The position numbers were made by a program, and so were the translations under genes. From Polycladomyces zharkentensis (GTDB lineage Bacteria > Bacillota > Bacilli > Thermoactinomycetales > JIR-001): a stretch of 64,000 nucleotides of DNA. How positions within the stretch are numbered: the first letter of the stretch is position 1; every line of letters starts with the position of its first letter. The stretch spans positions 496,280-560,279 of the forward strand of contig NZ_JAFHAP010000008.1 of the NCBI RefSeq assembly GCF_016938855.1. The letters run 5' to 3'. The notes below the pieces were generated by a model, which saw only the letters and a list, made by a program, of their open reading frames with translations, was not told the DNA's origin and did no database searches. This document shows, piece after piece, positions 48,661-59,783 of this stretch.

Positions 48661-49432
48661 GAAGCATATCCTCCCATTCAACAAAAATTCCGAAGCGCAT
48701 CGGACGGGACGGTTTTATCATAATGTTTTTTGCTCGGCTTGGCCAGTCCTTGACCCGGTATTCGCATGACATCTCTTCTACATTTTGACCGAAAGACGAG
48801 AAGAAAAACCCCTTTCTGCCGCGAATAATCTCAAATCACAAATCGTAAGATGAAAGACGACTTGCCTGTGATCCCTCAACGGGGATGGGTGGAAAAAACG
48901 GAACGGTGCTCTTTTGCTGGCAGTAGGATTGCTGTACGTCAGGATGGAGATTCCAGCGGCGAACAAACCCCAAGTAAATCTTGAGAGCGGGAAAAGGAAC
49001 CTGTGTACTGGTAATACCACGGGCACTTCCGTTGGTCGCAGGCACACCGCCCAAGCAGGTAGCGGCAGCGTTACTGCAAAACATCATGGAACGGGGCAAT
49101 AGGCACTTGGCGTTGTCCAAAACGGCAACAGACCGCGGGCGTGAACAACCCAAGAATCCCACTTTCGACCCAAGCGAATGTACTGGTGCTTCACCGCGTG
49201 GAATGACAAACCACGTTGAAAGGGGACGTGAAAAGAAAATCGCCTAGGGCAGCACATCGATCGGCCCGCGGCTTTTCATATGACACCCCTTCATCTCAAG
49301 TGACTACTCGCATTAATTGCTGCCAGCACTGGCAAGAAAACGGAACCTTCACCGGCATCGGCTGCAAGTCAGCGTGGTTTCTCGATCTATTCATCCATAT
49401 GGTCAATTTTGAGATATAAGGAGGAAACCGAA
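48661..49432. other. Intergenic region with possible degraded IS605-type remnant
   Basis: 770 bases without a supportable gene. At about 48868-48895 the plus strand has ATCCCTCAACGGGGATGGGT, a hairpin of the IS605-end type, and on the minus strand 48900-49230 reads as broken protein-like frames without starts. I regard this as the worn residue of an insertion element. The promoter of the ZIP gene should lie near 49300-49420. Confidence 0.35.
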
Positions 49433-50572
49433 GTGGCAGGAGCTTTGGGGTGGACTCTGTTGGCCGCCTTTGGCTATGTAATCGGGGGAAGCATGGTTTG
49501 GTTCAAAAAAAGTTGGTCATCTCAAGGTTTGACCACGCTGGTGGCACTCAGTACCGGCCTGCTGTTAGCTGTGGCCATTGGCGGTATGCTGCCACACGGT
49601 TTATCCGAATCGCCGTCACAGGCCCCCTGGCTCTTGGTCGGCATGTTGGCGGCGTTCACCTTTCAGAGGTGGCATACGAAGCACCGCTTGTCTTCCAAAA
49701 CAGAAATGGACCGACGCCAAGGTGCCGTCTGGAGCGTGTTATCCGGGATGGGAATCCACGCCTATTTTGAGGGGTTTGCCATAGGAGCCGGTTTCCATGT
49801 CGATCCCCACTTTGGAATCGTGGTATTGCTTGCGCTCGTGTTGCACAAAATTCCGGAAGGTGTCGCCATTTCCACCCTGACGATGGCCGGATTCCAGGAG
49901 CGGAAAAAAGCCGTTGGGGCAGCCGGAATACTGGGGATTTGCACCGTTTTCGGAACCGTAACGGCTTTATGGATAGTGGATCTTCCTTGGTTACAAGGTC
50001 AATTTTCCGGCATTGCGCTCTTATTCTCGGCCGGGATTCTGCTTTATGTAGTGGGAACGGAATTATGGCCGGCCGTTAATCGGATGGAACATTCCCAAAC
50101 TGTTTGGTGGTTTTTATCCGGTATCTTACTCTATTACTTACTTGGGTGGGGAAGTACGCTGATCGCTCCCATTCATCATCACGATGCCGGCGCAACAGCG
50201 AACCCTCACCACTCCCAAGACGCCGGCCATCATCATCTGCACCCGGTTGAAATCCCGAAGGGAAAACCGATCCCCATTGTACACCTGCAAGTTCACAGGG
50301 ATTCAGAATCCGGTTGGAACCTCCATGTACAAACGAAACATTTTCAGTTTACGCCTGAACTGATCAACGGACCCAACCGGATCGGCGAAGGCCATATGCA
50401 TCTCTTTGTGGACGGCAACAAAATCGCCCGTTTATATGGACCGTGGTACCACTTGGACAATCTGGGCCCAGGAAAGCATGAAATACGAGTAGAACCCGTC
50501 ACCAATCAACATGCCCCTTATGTCCATAACGGGAAGAAAATCGAAGATGCAACGATTGTGATTGAAAAGTGA
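49433..50572 (+). CDS. ZIP-family metal transporter with extra C-terminal extracellular-type domain
   Basis: 379 residues. Seven or eight helices in the first about 250 residues carry the ZIP metal sites SGMGIHAYFEGFAIGAGF and LALVLHKIPEGVAISTL. A His-rich linker (HHHDAGATANPHHSQDAGHH, about 255-275) leads to a soluble domain of about 105 residues (GEGHMHLFVDGNKIARLYGP, then WYHLDNLGPGKHEIRV) resembling a small beta-sandwich metal-related domain (DUF6130-like). The GTG at 49433 follows AAGGAGG by 8 bases. The His-rich loop and added domain suggest divalent metal (Zn or Cu related) handling; direction and metal are not shown by sequence. Confidence 0.85.
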   Translation: MAGALGWTLLAAFGYVIGGSMVWFKKSWSSQGLTTLVALSTGLLLAVAIGGMLPHGLSESPSQAPWLLVGMLAAFTFQRWHTKHRLSSKTEMDRRQGAVWSVLSGMGIHAYFEGFAIGAGFHVDPHFGIVVLLALVLHKIPEGVAISTLTMAGFQERKKAVGAAGILGICTVFGTVTALWIVDLPWLQGQFSGIALLFSAGILLYVVGTELWPAVNRMEHSQTVWWFLSGILLYYLLGWGSTLIAPIHHHDAGATANPHHSQDAGHHHLHPVEIPKGKPIPIVHLQVHRDSESGWNLHVQTKHFQFTPELINGPNRIGEGHMHLFVDGNKIARLYGPWYHLDNLGPGKHEIRVEPVTNQHAPYVHNGKKIEDATIVIEK

Positions 50573-50760
50573 CTTGCTCCGCACGGCTAAAGCACCGGAG
50601 GCCTTCTCGCTTCATCTGGCGTGGCAACCCACATCCGTCCACGATGGCTTCGTCCAAGCCTGGAAAAGGTTTTGTTCTCGTTGTCCGTATCCCGGTTCAG
50701 GAACGTATCCCATCGCTCGATGCAGGACATTTCTTGCGGCATTGACATCTCTGTCTGCCT
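50573..50760 (-). ncRNA. Probable omega RNA (reRNA) region of the tnpB element
   Basis: In tnpB elements the guide RNA comes from the tnpB 3' end and the right end. Here the conserved segment GATGAAGCGAGAAGGCCT with GGTGCTTTAGCCG is shared between two loci, consistent with constraint on RNA structure. Boundaries are approximate and expression is inferred only. Confidence 0.35.
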
Positions 50761-51783
50761 CATATCCGCATGAGCAACGATGGATACGTTCTTTTCATGT
50801 CTTCTTTACGGTCTGTCCACATTCGGAGCATGCCTGTGACGTGTTGTGAGGATCGACCGTGATCACCTGCTTACCGGCCCCACTCTGCCTTGTAAGTCGT
50901 GAATTGAACCAGCATCCTCCAACCTGCGTCGGCAATGCTCTTAGCCAGATTGTGATTCTTCAACATCCCCTGAACCTTCAAGTCCTCGAAAGTGATCCAA
51001 TCGTAGTTGTCCACCAGATAGCGGCTGATCTTGTGTGCGGTGTCCCTTCTCTGGTTTGCTATGTATTCGTGAACCTTCGCCAACATCGCAACCGCTTTAC
51101 GCCTGCGATTCGACCCTTTCTTCCTACGGGAAACCATACGCTGAAGAAAATTTAACCGTCTTGCCGCTTTCCGAAGGTACTTGGGATGATCGAAGAATTC
51201 GCCATCAGACGTGACAGCCAGATGTTTCACACCGAGATCGACGCCTGCTTGTCGACCGGTTCGGGATGACTTCGGCTCTACCTCACATGAAATACAAGCG
51301 TAATACTTCCCGTTCTTCCGTTTGATGGTGCAAGTCTTGATCTTTCCTTCAATCCGGCGGTGCAGTTTGATTCTCACATCGCCAATTTTGGAGAGCTTCA
51401 GGTACTTTCCATCCAGTTTGTAGCCGGCTTGAGGATAGGTAGGTGAAGCTGTCGTATCGGTTCTTACCTTGAAAGCGAGGGTATCCCGGTTTTTCCCCGA
51501 GTTTTACTCGAGGGAAAAACGCTTGAAATGCTTTTTCCAACCGCTTGGCTACATCTTGAAGAACCTGAGAATGGATCTCTTTAAACTCCGGGATCTCCTT
51601 CTTAAGTTCTGGAAGTTCTATTGCTTGCTTGTGATAGTTCAACGTAATACCGCGTCTTTTGTAGGCGAACTTTCGTTGTTCAAGCATGGAGTTGTAGAGC
51701 CAGCGACACATGCCCAGTGTCCATTCCATTTTCTCGATTTGCTCTTTCGTTGGTTCCAGCTTGAATTTGTAGGTTCTCATCAC
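50612..51783 (-). pseudogene. tnpB: RNA-guided nuclease TnpB, pseudogene
   Basis: Recognisable TnpB from MRTYKFKLEPTKEQIEKMEW to the C-terminus, with the RuvC-like AGVDLGVKHLAVTSDGEF, the TFEDLKVQGMLKNHNLAKSI segment, the zinc-finger SQACSECGQT...HRCSCGYEADRDVNAARN. Three lesions are visible: a 4-bp tandem duplication (AGGTAGGT on the plus strand, 51437-51444) shifts the frame before PQAGYKLDGKYL; an extra G near 50878 shifts it again after TTYKAEW; and a TGA replaces a sense codon between VKKT and KERIHRC. No functional protein is expected. Confidence 0.9.
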
Positions 51784-52098
51784 CGTGATTGACTCTTTTT
51801 ATGGTCTTTCTCTTGTATGATACGTGATTCTACCGGCATTTTCAGAATTGATCAGAAGGGCATTCAAACAATGTCGGACTTGCGAGAGCCGAGTCCCTCC
51901 CGCGTCCGAGCCCGCTTTCATCCCAACCCTAAAGGGCTGGGTTTTCCGCTCGCTCTTTATAAAATAATTTGAAGATAACTGGATACGTGAAAACAGTCCC
52001 GGAGAAGTTTGGAACGATCATTAAGCTTGGAGAAAACAGCTGTACACGTTTCAGCTTCCGCAGCATACTGCCAGTGACCCGAATAAAGGGAGTGTTGT

Positions 52099-52164
52099 TT
52101 GACAAATGACAACACATTCGTTATATTGATTTCCAACCAATTCAATTTGCTGCAATTCAATTTG
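52099..52164 (+). promoter_or_regulatory. ohrR promoter with direct-repeat operator
   Basis: TTGACA (52099-52104), 17 bases, TATATT (52122-52127). Just downstream of the expected start, AATTCAATTTG occurs twice (52139-52149 and 52154-52164), a good place for autorepression by the encoded MarR-type protein. Confidence 0.65.
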
Positions 52165-52189
52165 ATCAAATGAAAATAAGGTGTGAAAG

Positions 52190-52642
52190 ATGAAAGACCC
52201 CGAATTCTTGAAGTTGGACAATCAACTTTGCTTCACCATTTATGCCTGTTCCAGAGAAATTGGCCGCATATACCGCCCTCTGCTCGATGAATTGGGCATT
52301 ACCTACCCCCAATATCTTACCCTTTTGGTGTTGTGGGAGCACCGTGAAATGACCGTTAAAGAGCTGGGAGAACGGCTCTACTTGGATTCCGGCACATTGA
52401 CTCCCATGTTGAAGCGGATGGAAGCCGCCGGTCTCATCCGAAGGCAACGGTCCGCCGACGATGAGCGCAAAGTGATCGTACGTCTCACCGAACGTGGAGA
52501 CGCGCTGAAGAAAAGAGCTTATTGCATTCCGAAAACCCTGCTGGAGAAAAGCGGGATTTCGGAGGAAGAGTTCCGAGAGCTTCTGTCCCGGTTCAAATCC
52601 CTTTTGCAACGGGTACATCAACAAAACCGCCTGAATGAGTGA
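52190..52642 (+). CDS. ohrR: Organic hydroperoxide-sensing repressor OhrR (MarR family)
   Basis: 150 residues. The N-terminus LKLDNQLCFTIYACSREIGR has the reactive cysteine of OhrR (position 14, Cys15 in Bacillus), followed by the winged helix-turn-helix (MTVKELGERLYLDSGTLTPM, LIRRQRSADDERKVIVRLTE). Oxidation of that Cys releases DNA in the known family members. AAGGTGTG lies 5 bases before the ATG. Usually an ohr peroxidase gene is adjacent; none is seen within the flanking kilobases, so the target is elsewhere or lost. A strong promoter and terminator make it a single-gene unit. Confidence 0.88.
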   Translation: MKDPEFLKLDNQLCFTIYACSREIGRIYRPLLDELGITYPQYLTLLVLWEHREMTVKELGERLYLDSGTLTPMLKRMEAAGLIRRQRSADDERKVIVRLTERGDALKKRAYCIPKTLLEKSGISEEEFRELLSRFKSLLQRVHQQNRLNE

Positions 52643-52704
52643 ATCTCGAGAGTGACCTCTGTTTTGCATCTCAGAAGCGTGCATAACGGGAATCAAACGA
52701 AAAA

Positions 52705-52748
52705 GGCGATAACTGTCACCATATGCGAAAGCAGTTATCGCCTATTTT
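52705..52748 (+). terminator. Terminator after ohrR
   Basis: GGCGATAACTG (52705-52715) pairs with CAGTTATCGCC (52732-52742), followed by TATTTT. Confidence 0.8.
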
Positions 52749-53136
52749 GAGCCAGCGGTATCATTGGCGCCATGTTCAAATTCGATCCAAACAATGATCC
52801 CGAACACCAAACCTTTATCGCGAATCCGCTGCCTCTGACAATGGCCTTGGCAGAGAACCATGCACCCGTTGAATCCGAGGGCGCAGGAATTGGTGGCATC
52901 CGCAATCATACCCGTTACCGGGGAAAAAACCGCGTCCGCTGATATCCGCCGAAGTTCCGGATGGCACCGACGGAAGCCATCGTGGAGGCGGAGGCGTTAT
53001 CTCCGGCCACCGCCCACGCGCTGTCCGTATGGCAGAAATAAAACGGATCGCTGTTGTCCACAGGGCCACCATGATGCCCAGGCTGTCAACAAAGGAGACA
53101 AATACAGGCGGCCGGGATGGTGCCGGTGCAGATTCT
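52749..53136. other. Region downstream of larC with degraded coding sequence
   Basis: No intact gene. Minus-strand frames contain protein-like pieces in different frames (for example DNSDPFYFCHTDSAWAVAGD, and further on GAWFSAKAIVRGSGFAI) separated by stops and shifts, which suggests a decayed gene of unknown identity. I could not match it to the missing second half of LarC. Confidence 0.35.
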
Positions 53137-54006
53137 TCAATCACGGATATCCTGATGGCTGCCGCCATTTTCCCCTGAATGGTCCGGGATCGGGGCGGCC
53201 ACAGCGAATTCCTCTGTCGCGGAAATCTCCCCCGTTCTCTGTACGTCGATCCGCTCTCCATCCACCTGCGATAAAGATGCATGCTGCTTTTGCACCAAAA
53301 TCGCCCTCAGCACGTTCGGATGGTCGAAATCCCTCTCTCCAGCCCCGTAGCCGATCCGTTCCATCGTCAACGAGCGGAGCGGACCGAATTCATTCACCAG
53401 CGCTTTTAAAATCCCGGCACCCGTCGGTGTGGTCAGTTCGCCCTCCACAGTCAGATCCGCCAGCGGAATGCCGGTCAGCAGTTCGGCTGTGGCCGGCGCC
53501 GGGATGGGGTACATGCCGTGCGCCATCCGTACTTTACCGTATCCGGTCGGTACCGGGGAGGCGAGGATTTCGCCGATATCAAGGTTTTCCAACGCCAGAC
53601 ACACGCCAATGATGTCGAGGATCGAATCCATGGCACCCACTTCATGGAAATGAACATCACCTGGATCAATGCCGTGAATCTTCCCTTCCGCCAACGCGAT
53701 CACATGGAAAATGGCCCGGCTGCGCCGCTTCACCCGTGGCGGCAACTCACTCTTGTCGATCATGTCGAAAATCTCTGCCGCCCGCCGGTGCCCATGGTGC
53801 TGATGGTCTCCCTTGATGTACAGCCGCAATTTTTTTGCGGCGATGCCCCGCTTCATCACCGTCTCCACGCGTATCTCAAACGGATCGACCGGCAGCTGCT
53901 TGAGATGCTCTTCGATATAGGAAAGATCGGCACCGAGATCGATCAGGGAGGCCAGTACCATGTCACCGGAAATACCGGAGAAGCAATCGAAATACAGCGC
54001 CTTCAT
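53137..54006 (-). CDS. larC: LarC-type nickel insertion protein (first domain)
   Basis: 289 residues. LarC inserts Ni into the pyridinium-dithiocarboxylate cofactor of lactate racemase and related enzymes. The LarC1 part is complete and well conserved: ALYFDCFSGISGDMVLASLI, DVHFHEVGAMDSILDIIGVC, GMYPIPAPATAELLTGIPL and TPTGAGILKALVNEFGPL. After about residue 240 the sequence turns into a family-unlike tail (EEFAVAAPIPDHSGENGGS) and stops, so the C-terminal LarC2 region is missing; in lactobacilli LarC2 is added by a programmed frameshift, but I find no LarC2 here. GGAGGCG precedes the ATG. The neighbour larB is decayed, so the pathway is probably dead. Confidence 0.85.
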   Translation of the reverse strand: MKALYFDCFSGISGDMVLASLIDLGADLSYIEEHLKQLPVDPFEIRVETVMKRGIAAKKLRLYIKGDHQHHGHRRAAEIFDMIDKSELPPRVKRRSRAIFHVIALAEGKIHGIDPGDVHFHEVGAMDSILDIIGVCLALENLDIGEILASPVPTGYGKVRMAHGMYPIPAPATAELLTGIPLADLTVEGELTTPTGAGILKALVNEFGPLRSLTMERIGYGAGERDFDHPNVLRAILVQKQHASLSQVDGERIDVQRTGEISATEEFAVAAPIPDHSGENGGSHQDIRD

Positions 54007-54028
54007 TCACATGCGCCTCCATCACCAA

Positions 54029-54790
54029 TTATTGGATCATCACGGTCGTACAGCCTGCGCCAATCCCGTTGTGGATGTTAACCCCCGTAATACCTGTCAA
54101 ACAGGAGGACATCATCGAAAGTAACGGCATCATTCCCGGAAAATGACCCATACCCGACCGAAGTCGGCACCGCGATCAACGGCCACCGTACCATTCCACC
54201 GACGGCGCTGCCGAGCGCTCCCTCTATGCCCGCCACAACGATCAGTCCGTTTAATTCCCGCATCTTTTGCCGATAGCAGGCGTTCGATGCCGGCCACACC
54301 CACATAGCAGATCCGCCCCGCCTGGCAGCCTATCCCACTCTCCGACGTATCCGCAACCTCTCAACCGGCAAACCGGTCGTCTCCGCGTACAACCAAAGCG
54401 CCTTTCCCGTGTACTGACGGGTCTCTCGTCCACATGTCCATCACCGGGGAACCGGATCGTAACCGGAGATGAATACCCCGGTGTAGATGGACTGGCCCAA
54501 CACGCCACTTCGGTACAATCGGCCTTCGCTGTCCATCCGCTCCGGCGTCGCCCGGATCATCACAGCCCGCCCGTGCGCTTCCTCCATCCCCCCACAAACG
54601 TACCTGCCTCACATTCTCCCTTGGCCGAAAATCACTTCCGGATTGCCAAGTCCTTGCTGTTGCTTCGCCGTAAAGCTCCGCTCAATCGTCTCTTTCCTTC
54701 GCTTGTAGATGGATGGGGAATCTACTTCTTGGCATCGAGACTGCTGAACTGCCACTTTGACTTTGTCAGCCTTCTCCCCCCTTTTTGACA
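54029..54790 (-). pseudogene. larB: larB (nicotinate mononucleotide-derivative carboxylase/hydrolase), degraded
   Basis: Segments of LarB appear in order but in different frames with stops between: GNPEVIFGQGR and TPERMDSEGRLYRSGVLGQS near 54540-54640, then VAGIERLL-type, [20 protein letters not shown] and [10 protein letters not shown] near 54160-54280, and [11 protein letters not shown] at the C-terminus (stop at 54029). LarB starts the synthesis of the nickel-pincer cofactor. Its relics lie directly upstream of larC, as in intact lar loci. Confidence 0.8.
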
Positions 54791-54814
54791 GAAAGCTTTT
54801 CGTTTTCCATTTTA

Positions 54815-55366
54815 TCAGCGCATTTTCCAGAGAGAACGGTTGGAGGTAGTGACGGCGACAGCACCCGCGGAGAGGGCTTGTTCTGCTTCTTCGGGTGTAC
54901 GGATCAACCCGCCCGCCAGCACCGGAATCCCGGTTCGTTCATGAACTTCCCGAATCATGTGCGGGATGATCCCTGGCAACACTTCGATGTAATCCGGGCG
55001 AGACGTTTCCAACAGGCGGTAACTGGTTTCCAACGCATGGGTGTCCAGCAGGAAAATCCGTTGGATGCCGATCAGTTTCTTTTTCTTCGCCACGTGCACT
55101 ACCTGGGTTCGGGTTGAAATCAACCCTGCAGGCTTGATTTGCTGACACAGAAATTCAGCGGCATGTTCATCGTTTCTGAGACCTTGAATCAAATCGACAT
55201 GAAGCATTACTTTTTTGCCGTGGCGATTAGCCAGTTGGATCAGCGCCTTCAGTTGTGCGACGTGACAGTCGAGCAGGATGATGTATTGATACGAACTGTC
55301 CATGAGCATTTCAAAATCCTTGATGCTTTTGGCAGCAGGCAGAATTTTCTGTTGCTGGAAATGCAT
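54815..55366 (-). CDS. glpP: Glycerol-3-phosphate-responsive antiterminator GlpP
   Basis: 183 residues. Binds the 5' leader of glp transcripts when glycerol 3-phosphate is present and prevents termination. Typical GlpP segments: ILLDCHVAQLKALIQLANRH, VMLHVDLIQGLRNDEHAAEF, QRIFLLDTHALETSYRLL, IEVLPGIIPHMIREVHERTG and PVLAGGLIRTPEEAEQALSA. It lies 200 bases downstream of glpD on the same strand; its likely targets are the leaders at 57261-57340 and 59856-59929. Confidence 0.94.
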   Translation of the reverse strand: MHFQQQKILPAAKSIKDFEMLMDSSYQYIILLDCHVAQLKALIQLANRHGKKVMLHVDLIQGLRNDEHAAEFLCQQIKPAGLISTRTQVVHVAKKKKLIGIQRIFLLDTHALETSYRLLETSRPDYIEVLPGIIPHMIREVHERTGIPVLAGGLIRTPEEAEQALSAGAVAVTTSNRSLWKMR

Positions 55367-55567
55367 TTTCCTCCCCCTATCACTTCCATCCAGTCGGGTA
55401 TGTCTTTATTTGTTTGAGATAACTGACAAGGCTCCCGCTGGAGTTAACCTGGTCCACCCCTTTTGTCTCGGCTGCCCTTTCCCTCTTATGCCTCTGTCAC
55501 TTCAGCTCAAAGGCCGCTCACCTACAAAGCGGCGGTTTGATGGCTGACCAATCCTCGGGCGAAGCAA

Positions 55568-57226
55568 TCACACCACTTCCGTCGCTTCGGTCAATCGTTG
55601 CTCCAGATTACGACGATGTTGTTCCGTTGTTTCTTCATCCCATCCCAACAGATGTGCCATCGCCGACGTCACCGGCTCTTTCCACCGGCGAACCCAGTCG
55701 ATATCGAAAAACATCGCACTGGTACGGCGGATGAAGAAATCACTCGGGGTAGCGGTCATTTCATGTTCCACACCGTATACCAGAGCAGCGAACACATCCG
55801 GCGGAAGCCCGAATGAAGCAGCTTCCTCGCTTCGTTTTTTTACAATATCATACACCAAACCCACATTGGAACCGTAACGGCGAACCAATTTCTCCGCCTC
55901 TTCCCTGGCAAGCCCCCATTCCATGCCCGCTTGGATTTGTTCCTTCAAAAATGCGGGATAATGGGCAGAACCTCCGAATTTGCCGCCGGACAATGGAAGA
56001 TCGGCCGTCCGGCACGGGCCGAAATTCTGTTTGGTTTCCGCCTCCAATTCGGAAGCGACAAGGTCGACCACTTTTTGCGCCATTTTCCGATACCCCGTCA
56101 GCTTCCCGCCGGCGATCGTGATGAGTCCGGAATCCGAACGGAACATCTCATCCTTGCGGGAAATCTCCGACGGGGATTTTCCTGCCTCGTGGATCAATGG
56201 TCGGATACCCGCCCAGCCGGACTCGACATCATGCGGGGTCAGCCCAAGACTGGGGAACATCCGATTGACGGCCCGCAACAAATAATCCCGATCCTCCACC
56301 GTGATGCGGGGGTGCTCGAGATCCTCATGGTAGTCGGTATCCGTCGTACCGATGTACGTTTTCCCGTCCCGAGGGATGGCAAATACCATCCGTCCGTCCG
56401 GCGTATCAAAATAGACGGCATGACGCAACGGAAAACGGGACTGATCCACCACGATGTGTACGCCTTTGGTCCAGTGCAGCGTTTTCCCCTGTTTGGAACC
56501 GTCCTTTTCACGCAAAAAATCTACCCAGGGGCCTGCCGCATTGACGATTTTCCTGGCTTTGATCACCAATTCGCGGCGTTGGAGCAAATCCATCGCTTTG
56601 ACACCGATCAGCTTTCCGTCCCGATACAGGAAATCGGTCGCCTTGACATAGTTGACCGCCAAGGCACCCTGTGCCACCGCTTCCTTCAACACCTCCAGCG
56701 TCAAACGGGCATCGTCGGTGCGGTATTCGACGTAAATACAGGAACCTTTCAATCCCTCCTTGCGCAATAGCGGTTCTTTGGCCAACGTTTCTTCCGCGTT
56801 CAGCATTTTTCGTCGCTCACTTTTTTTCACGCCGGCCAGCCGGTCGTAGAGGTAAACACCGAAGGAAGCGGCCCATTTGCCGTAAGTGCCGCCCCGGACA
56901 ATCGGGAGCAACATCCACTCCGGTGTGGTCACATGCGGGGCGTTCTCGTAAACGATGGCACGTTCCCGCCCCACTTCGGCAACCAATCCGAATTCCAACT
57001 GTTTGAGATAGCGCAAACCGCCATGTACCAACTTGGTGGATCGGCTGGACGTACCGGCGGCAAAATCCTGCATCTCGATCAGCGCCGTTTGGATGCCGCG
57101 AGTTTGCGCATCCAATGCAATCCCCGCACCGGTAATGCCACCGCCGATTACCAACAAGTCCCATTCCTGCTCCGATAACGTCTGTACAACACGGGAACGT
57201 TCCCGCGCAGAAAACGAATAACCCAT
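55568..57226 (-). CDS. glpD: Aerobic glycerol-3-phosphate dehydrogenase
   Basis: 552 residues. Membrane-associated FAD enzyme oxidising glycerol 3-phosphate to dihydroxyacetone phosphate. FAD-binding LLVIGGGITGAGIALDAQTR lies near the N-terminus; others are SSRSTKLVHGGLRYLKQLEF, VNAAGPWVDFLRE, and KTYIGTTDTDYHEDLEHPRI. The ATG at 57226 has AAAGGTGGGG upstream. A terminator/antiterminator leader precedes it, so it can be controlled separately from glpFK. Confidence 0.96.
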   Translation of the reverse strand: MGYSFSARERSRVVQTLSEQEWDLLVIGGGITGAGIALDAQTRGIQTALIEMQDFAAGTSSRSTKLVHGGLRYLKQLEFGLVAEVGRERAIVYENAPHVTTPEWMLLPIVRGGTYGKWAASFGVYLYDRLAGVKKSERRKMLNAEETLAKEPLLRKEGLKGSCIYVEYRTDDARLTLEVLKEAVAQGALAVNYVKATDFLYRDGKLIGVKAMDLLQRRELVIKARKIVNAAGPWVDFLREKDGSKQGKTLHWTKGVHIVVDQSRFPLRHAVYFDTPDGRMVFAIPRDGKTYIGTTDTDYHEDLEHPRITVEDRDYLLRAVNRMFPSLGLTPHDVESGWAGIRPLIHEAGKSPSEISRKDEMFRSDSGLITIAGGKLTGYRKMAQKVVDLVASELEAETKQNFGPCRTADLPLSGGKFGGSAHYPAFLKEQIQAGMEWGLAREEAEKLVRRYGSNVGLVYDIVKKRSEEAASFGLPPDVFAALVYGVEHEMTATPSDFFIRRTSAMFFDIDWVRRWKEPVTSAMAHLLGWDEETTEQHRRNLEQRLTEATEVV

Positions 57227-57260
57227 GCCAACCCCACCTTTTTCTATTATTTGACAAAAA

Positions 57261-57340
57261 AGCCACAATCCCTTATGCGCACACATAAGGTATTGTGGCT
57301 GTCTCCCGTCTCCACCGTGTATCAACTTGTCACAAACAGC
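57261..57340 (-). promoter_or_regulatory. GlpP-type antiterminator/terminator leader of glpD
   Basis: Minus strand: conserved ACAAGTTGAT ... GGAGACGGGAGACAGCCACAA, then a 16-bp hairpin (AGCCACAATACCTTAT against ATAAGGGATTGTGGCT) followed by TTTTTTG. The pre-hairpin motif recurs in the glpF leader, as expected for a shared GlpP target. Confidence 0.8.
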
Positions 57341-57344
57341 AGGT

Positions 57345-59030
<1,686 letters not shown>

Positions 59031-59069
59031 TCATCAGAACGACACGCATTTCAAGCGCTTACAAATAAA

Positions 59070-59783
59070 TCACTGAAATAACTGCAAATAAACCCAAGAT
59101 GCCAGCACACCGCCCACAAGCGGACCGACTACGGGAATCCAGGCATAGCCCCAGTCGGAACTCCCCTTGCCGGGTATGGGCAACAGCGCATGGGCGATGC
59201 GCGGTCCCAGATCCCGGGCAGGATTGATGGCATAACCGGTGGTGCCGCCGAGCGACATCCCGACCGAAACCACCAATAACGCCACCACCAGTGTCTGCAA
59301 TCCGTCGGCGAAAACGACCCCTTTGGCACCAAAGGCCAACAAGGCCAACACCAGCACGAACGTACCGATCACTTCGCTCAACAAGTTGGACCATGTATGT
59401 CGAATGGCCGGTATGGTGGAGAATACAGCCAATTTCGCTTCGGGATCGTTCGTTTCTTTCCAATGGGGCAAGTAATGCAACCAAACCACGACCGCTCCCA
59501 AAAACGCCCCGATCATCTGCGCCACGATCATGCCTGGAACTTCGGCCCACGGCAGTTTCCCCGCCATCGCGAAACCGACGGTGACGGCCGGGTTGATATA
59601 GGCACCGCTGTAATGGCCGACGCAATATGCGGCCACCATCACCGCCAAACCCCAGCCGAAGGTGATCACCACCCAACCTGCGTTTTGCGCTTTGGATTTG
59701 TTCAACACGACACCAGCAACCACACCGTCTCCCAAGATAATCAGAATCATCGTGCCGATCAATTCGGCGAGAAAATGAGACAA
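59070..59783 (-). CDS. glpF: Glycerol uptake facilitator (aquaglyceroporin)
   Basis: 237 residues with six helices and the two pore loops carrying NPA (GAYINPAVTVGFA, about residues 66-78) and NPAR (GYAINPARDLGPRIAH, about 188-203); the Asp after the second NPAR is typical of the glycerol-conducting class. Start TTG 59783 has GAGGAGGG upstream. First gene of glpF-glpK, preceded by a promoter with catabolite sites and an attenuator. Confidence 0.96.
   Translation of the reverse strand: MSHFLAELIGTMILIILGDGVVAGVVLNKSKAQNAGWVVITFGWGLAVMVAAYCVGHYSGAYINPAVTVGFAMAGKLPWAEVPGMIVAQMIGAFLGAVVVWLHYLPHWKETNDPEAKLAVFSTIPAIRHTWSNLLSEVIGTFVLVLALLAFGAKGVVFADGLQTLVVALLVVSVGMSLGGTTGYAINPARDLGPRIAHALLPIPGKGSSDWGYAWIPVVGPLVGGVLASWVYLQLFQ

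Larger units (their letters stand above)
50573..51955 (-). mobile_element. IS605-family (IS1341-type, tnpB-only) element, inactive
   Basis: The left end is at the high-coordinate side with hairpin CCCAACCCTAAAGGGCTGGG near 51923-51942; the right end is at about 50573-50640 and matches the remnant near 24300-24350. There is no tnpA. The only gene, tnpB, is broken (see separate entry). The right end begins immediately after the stop codon of the ZIP gene. Confidence 0.85.
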
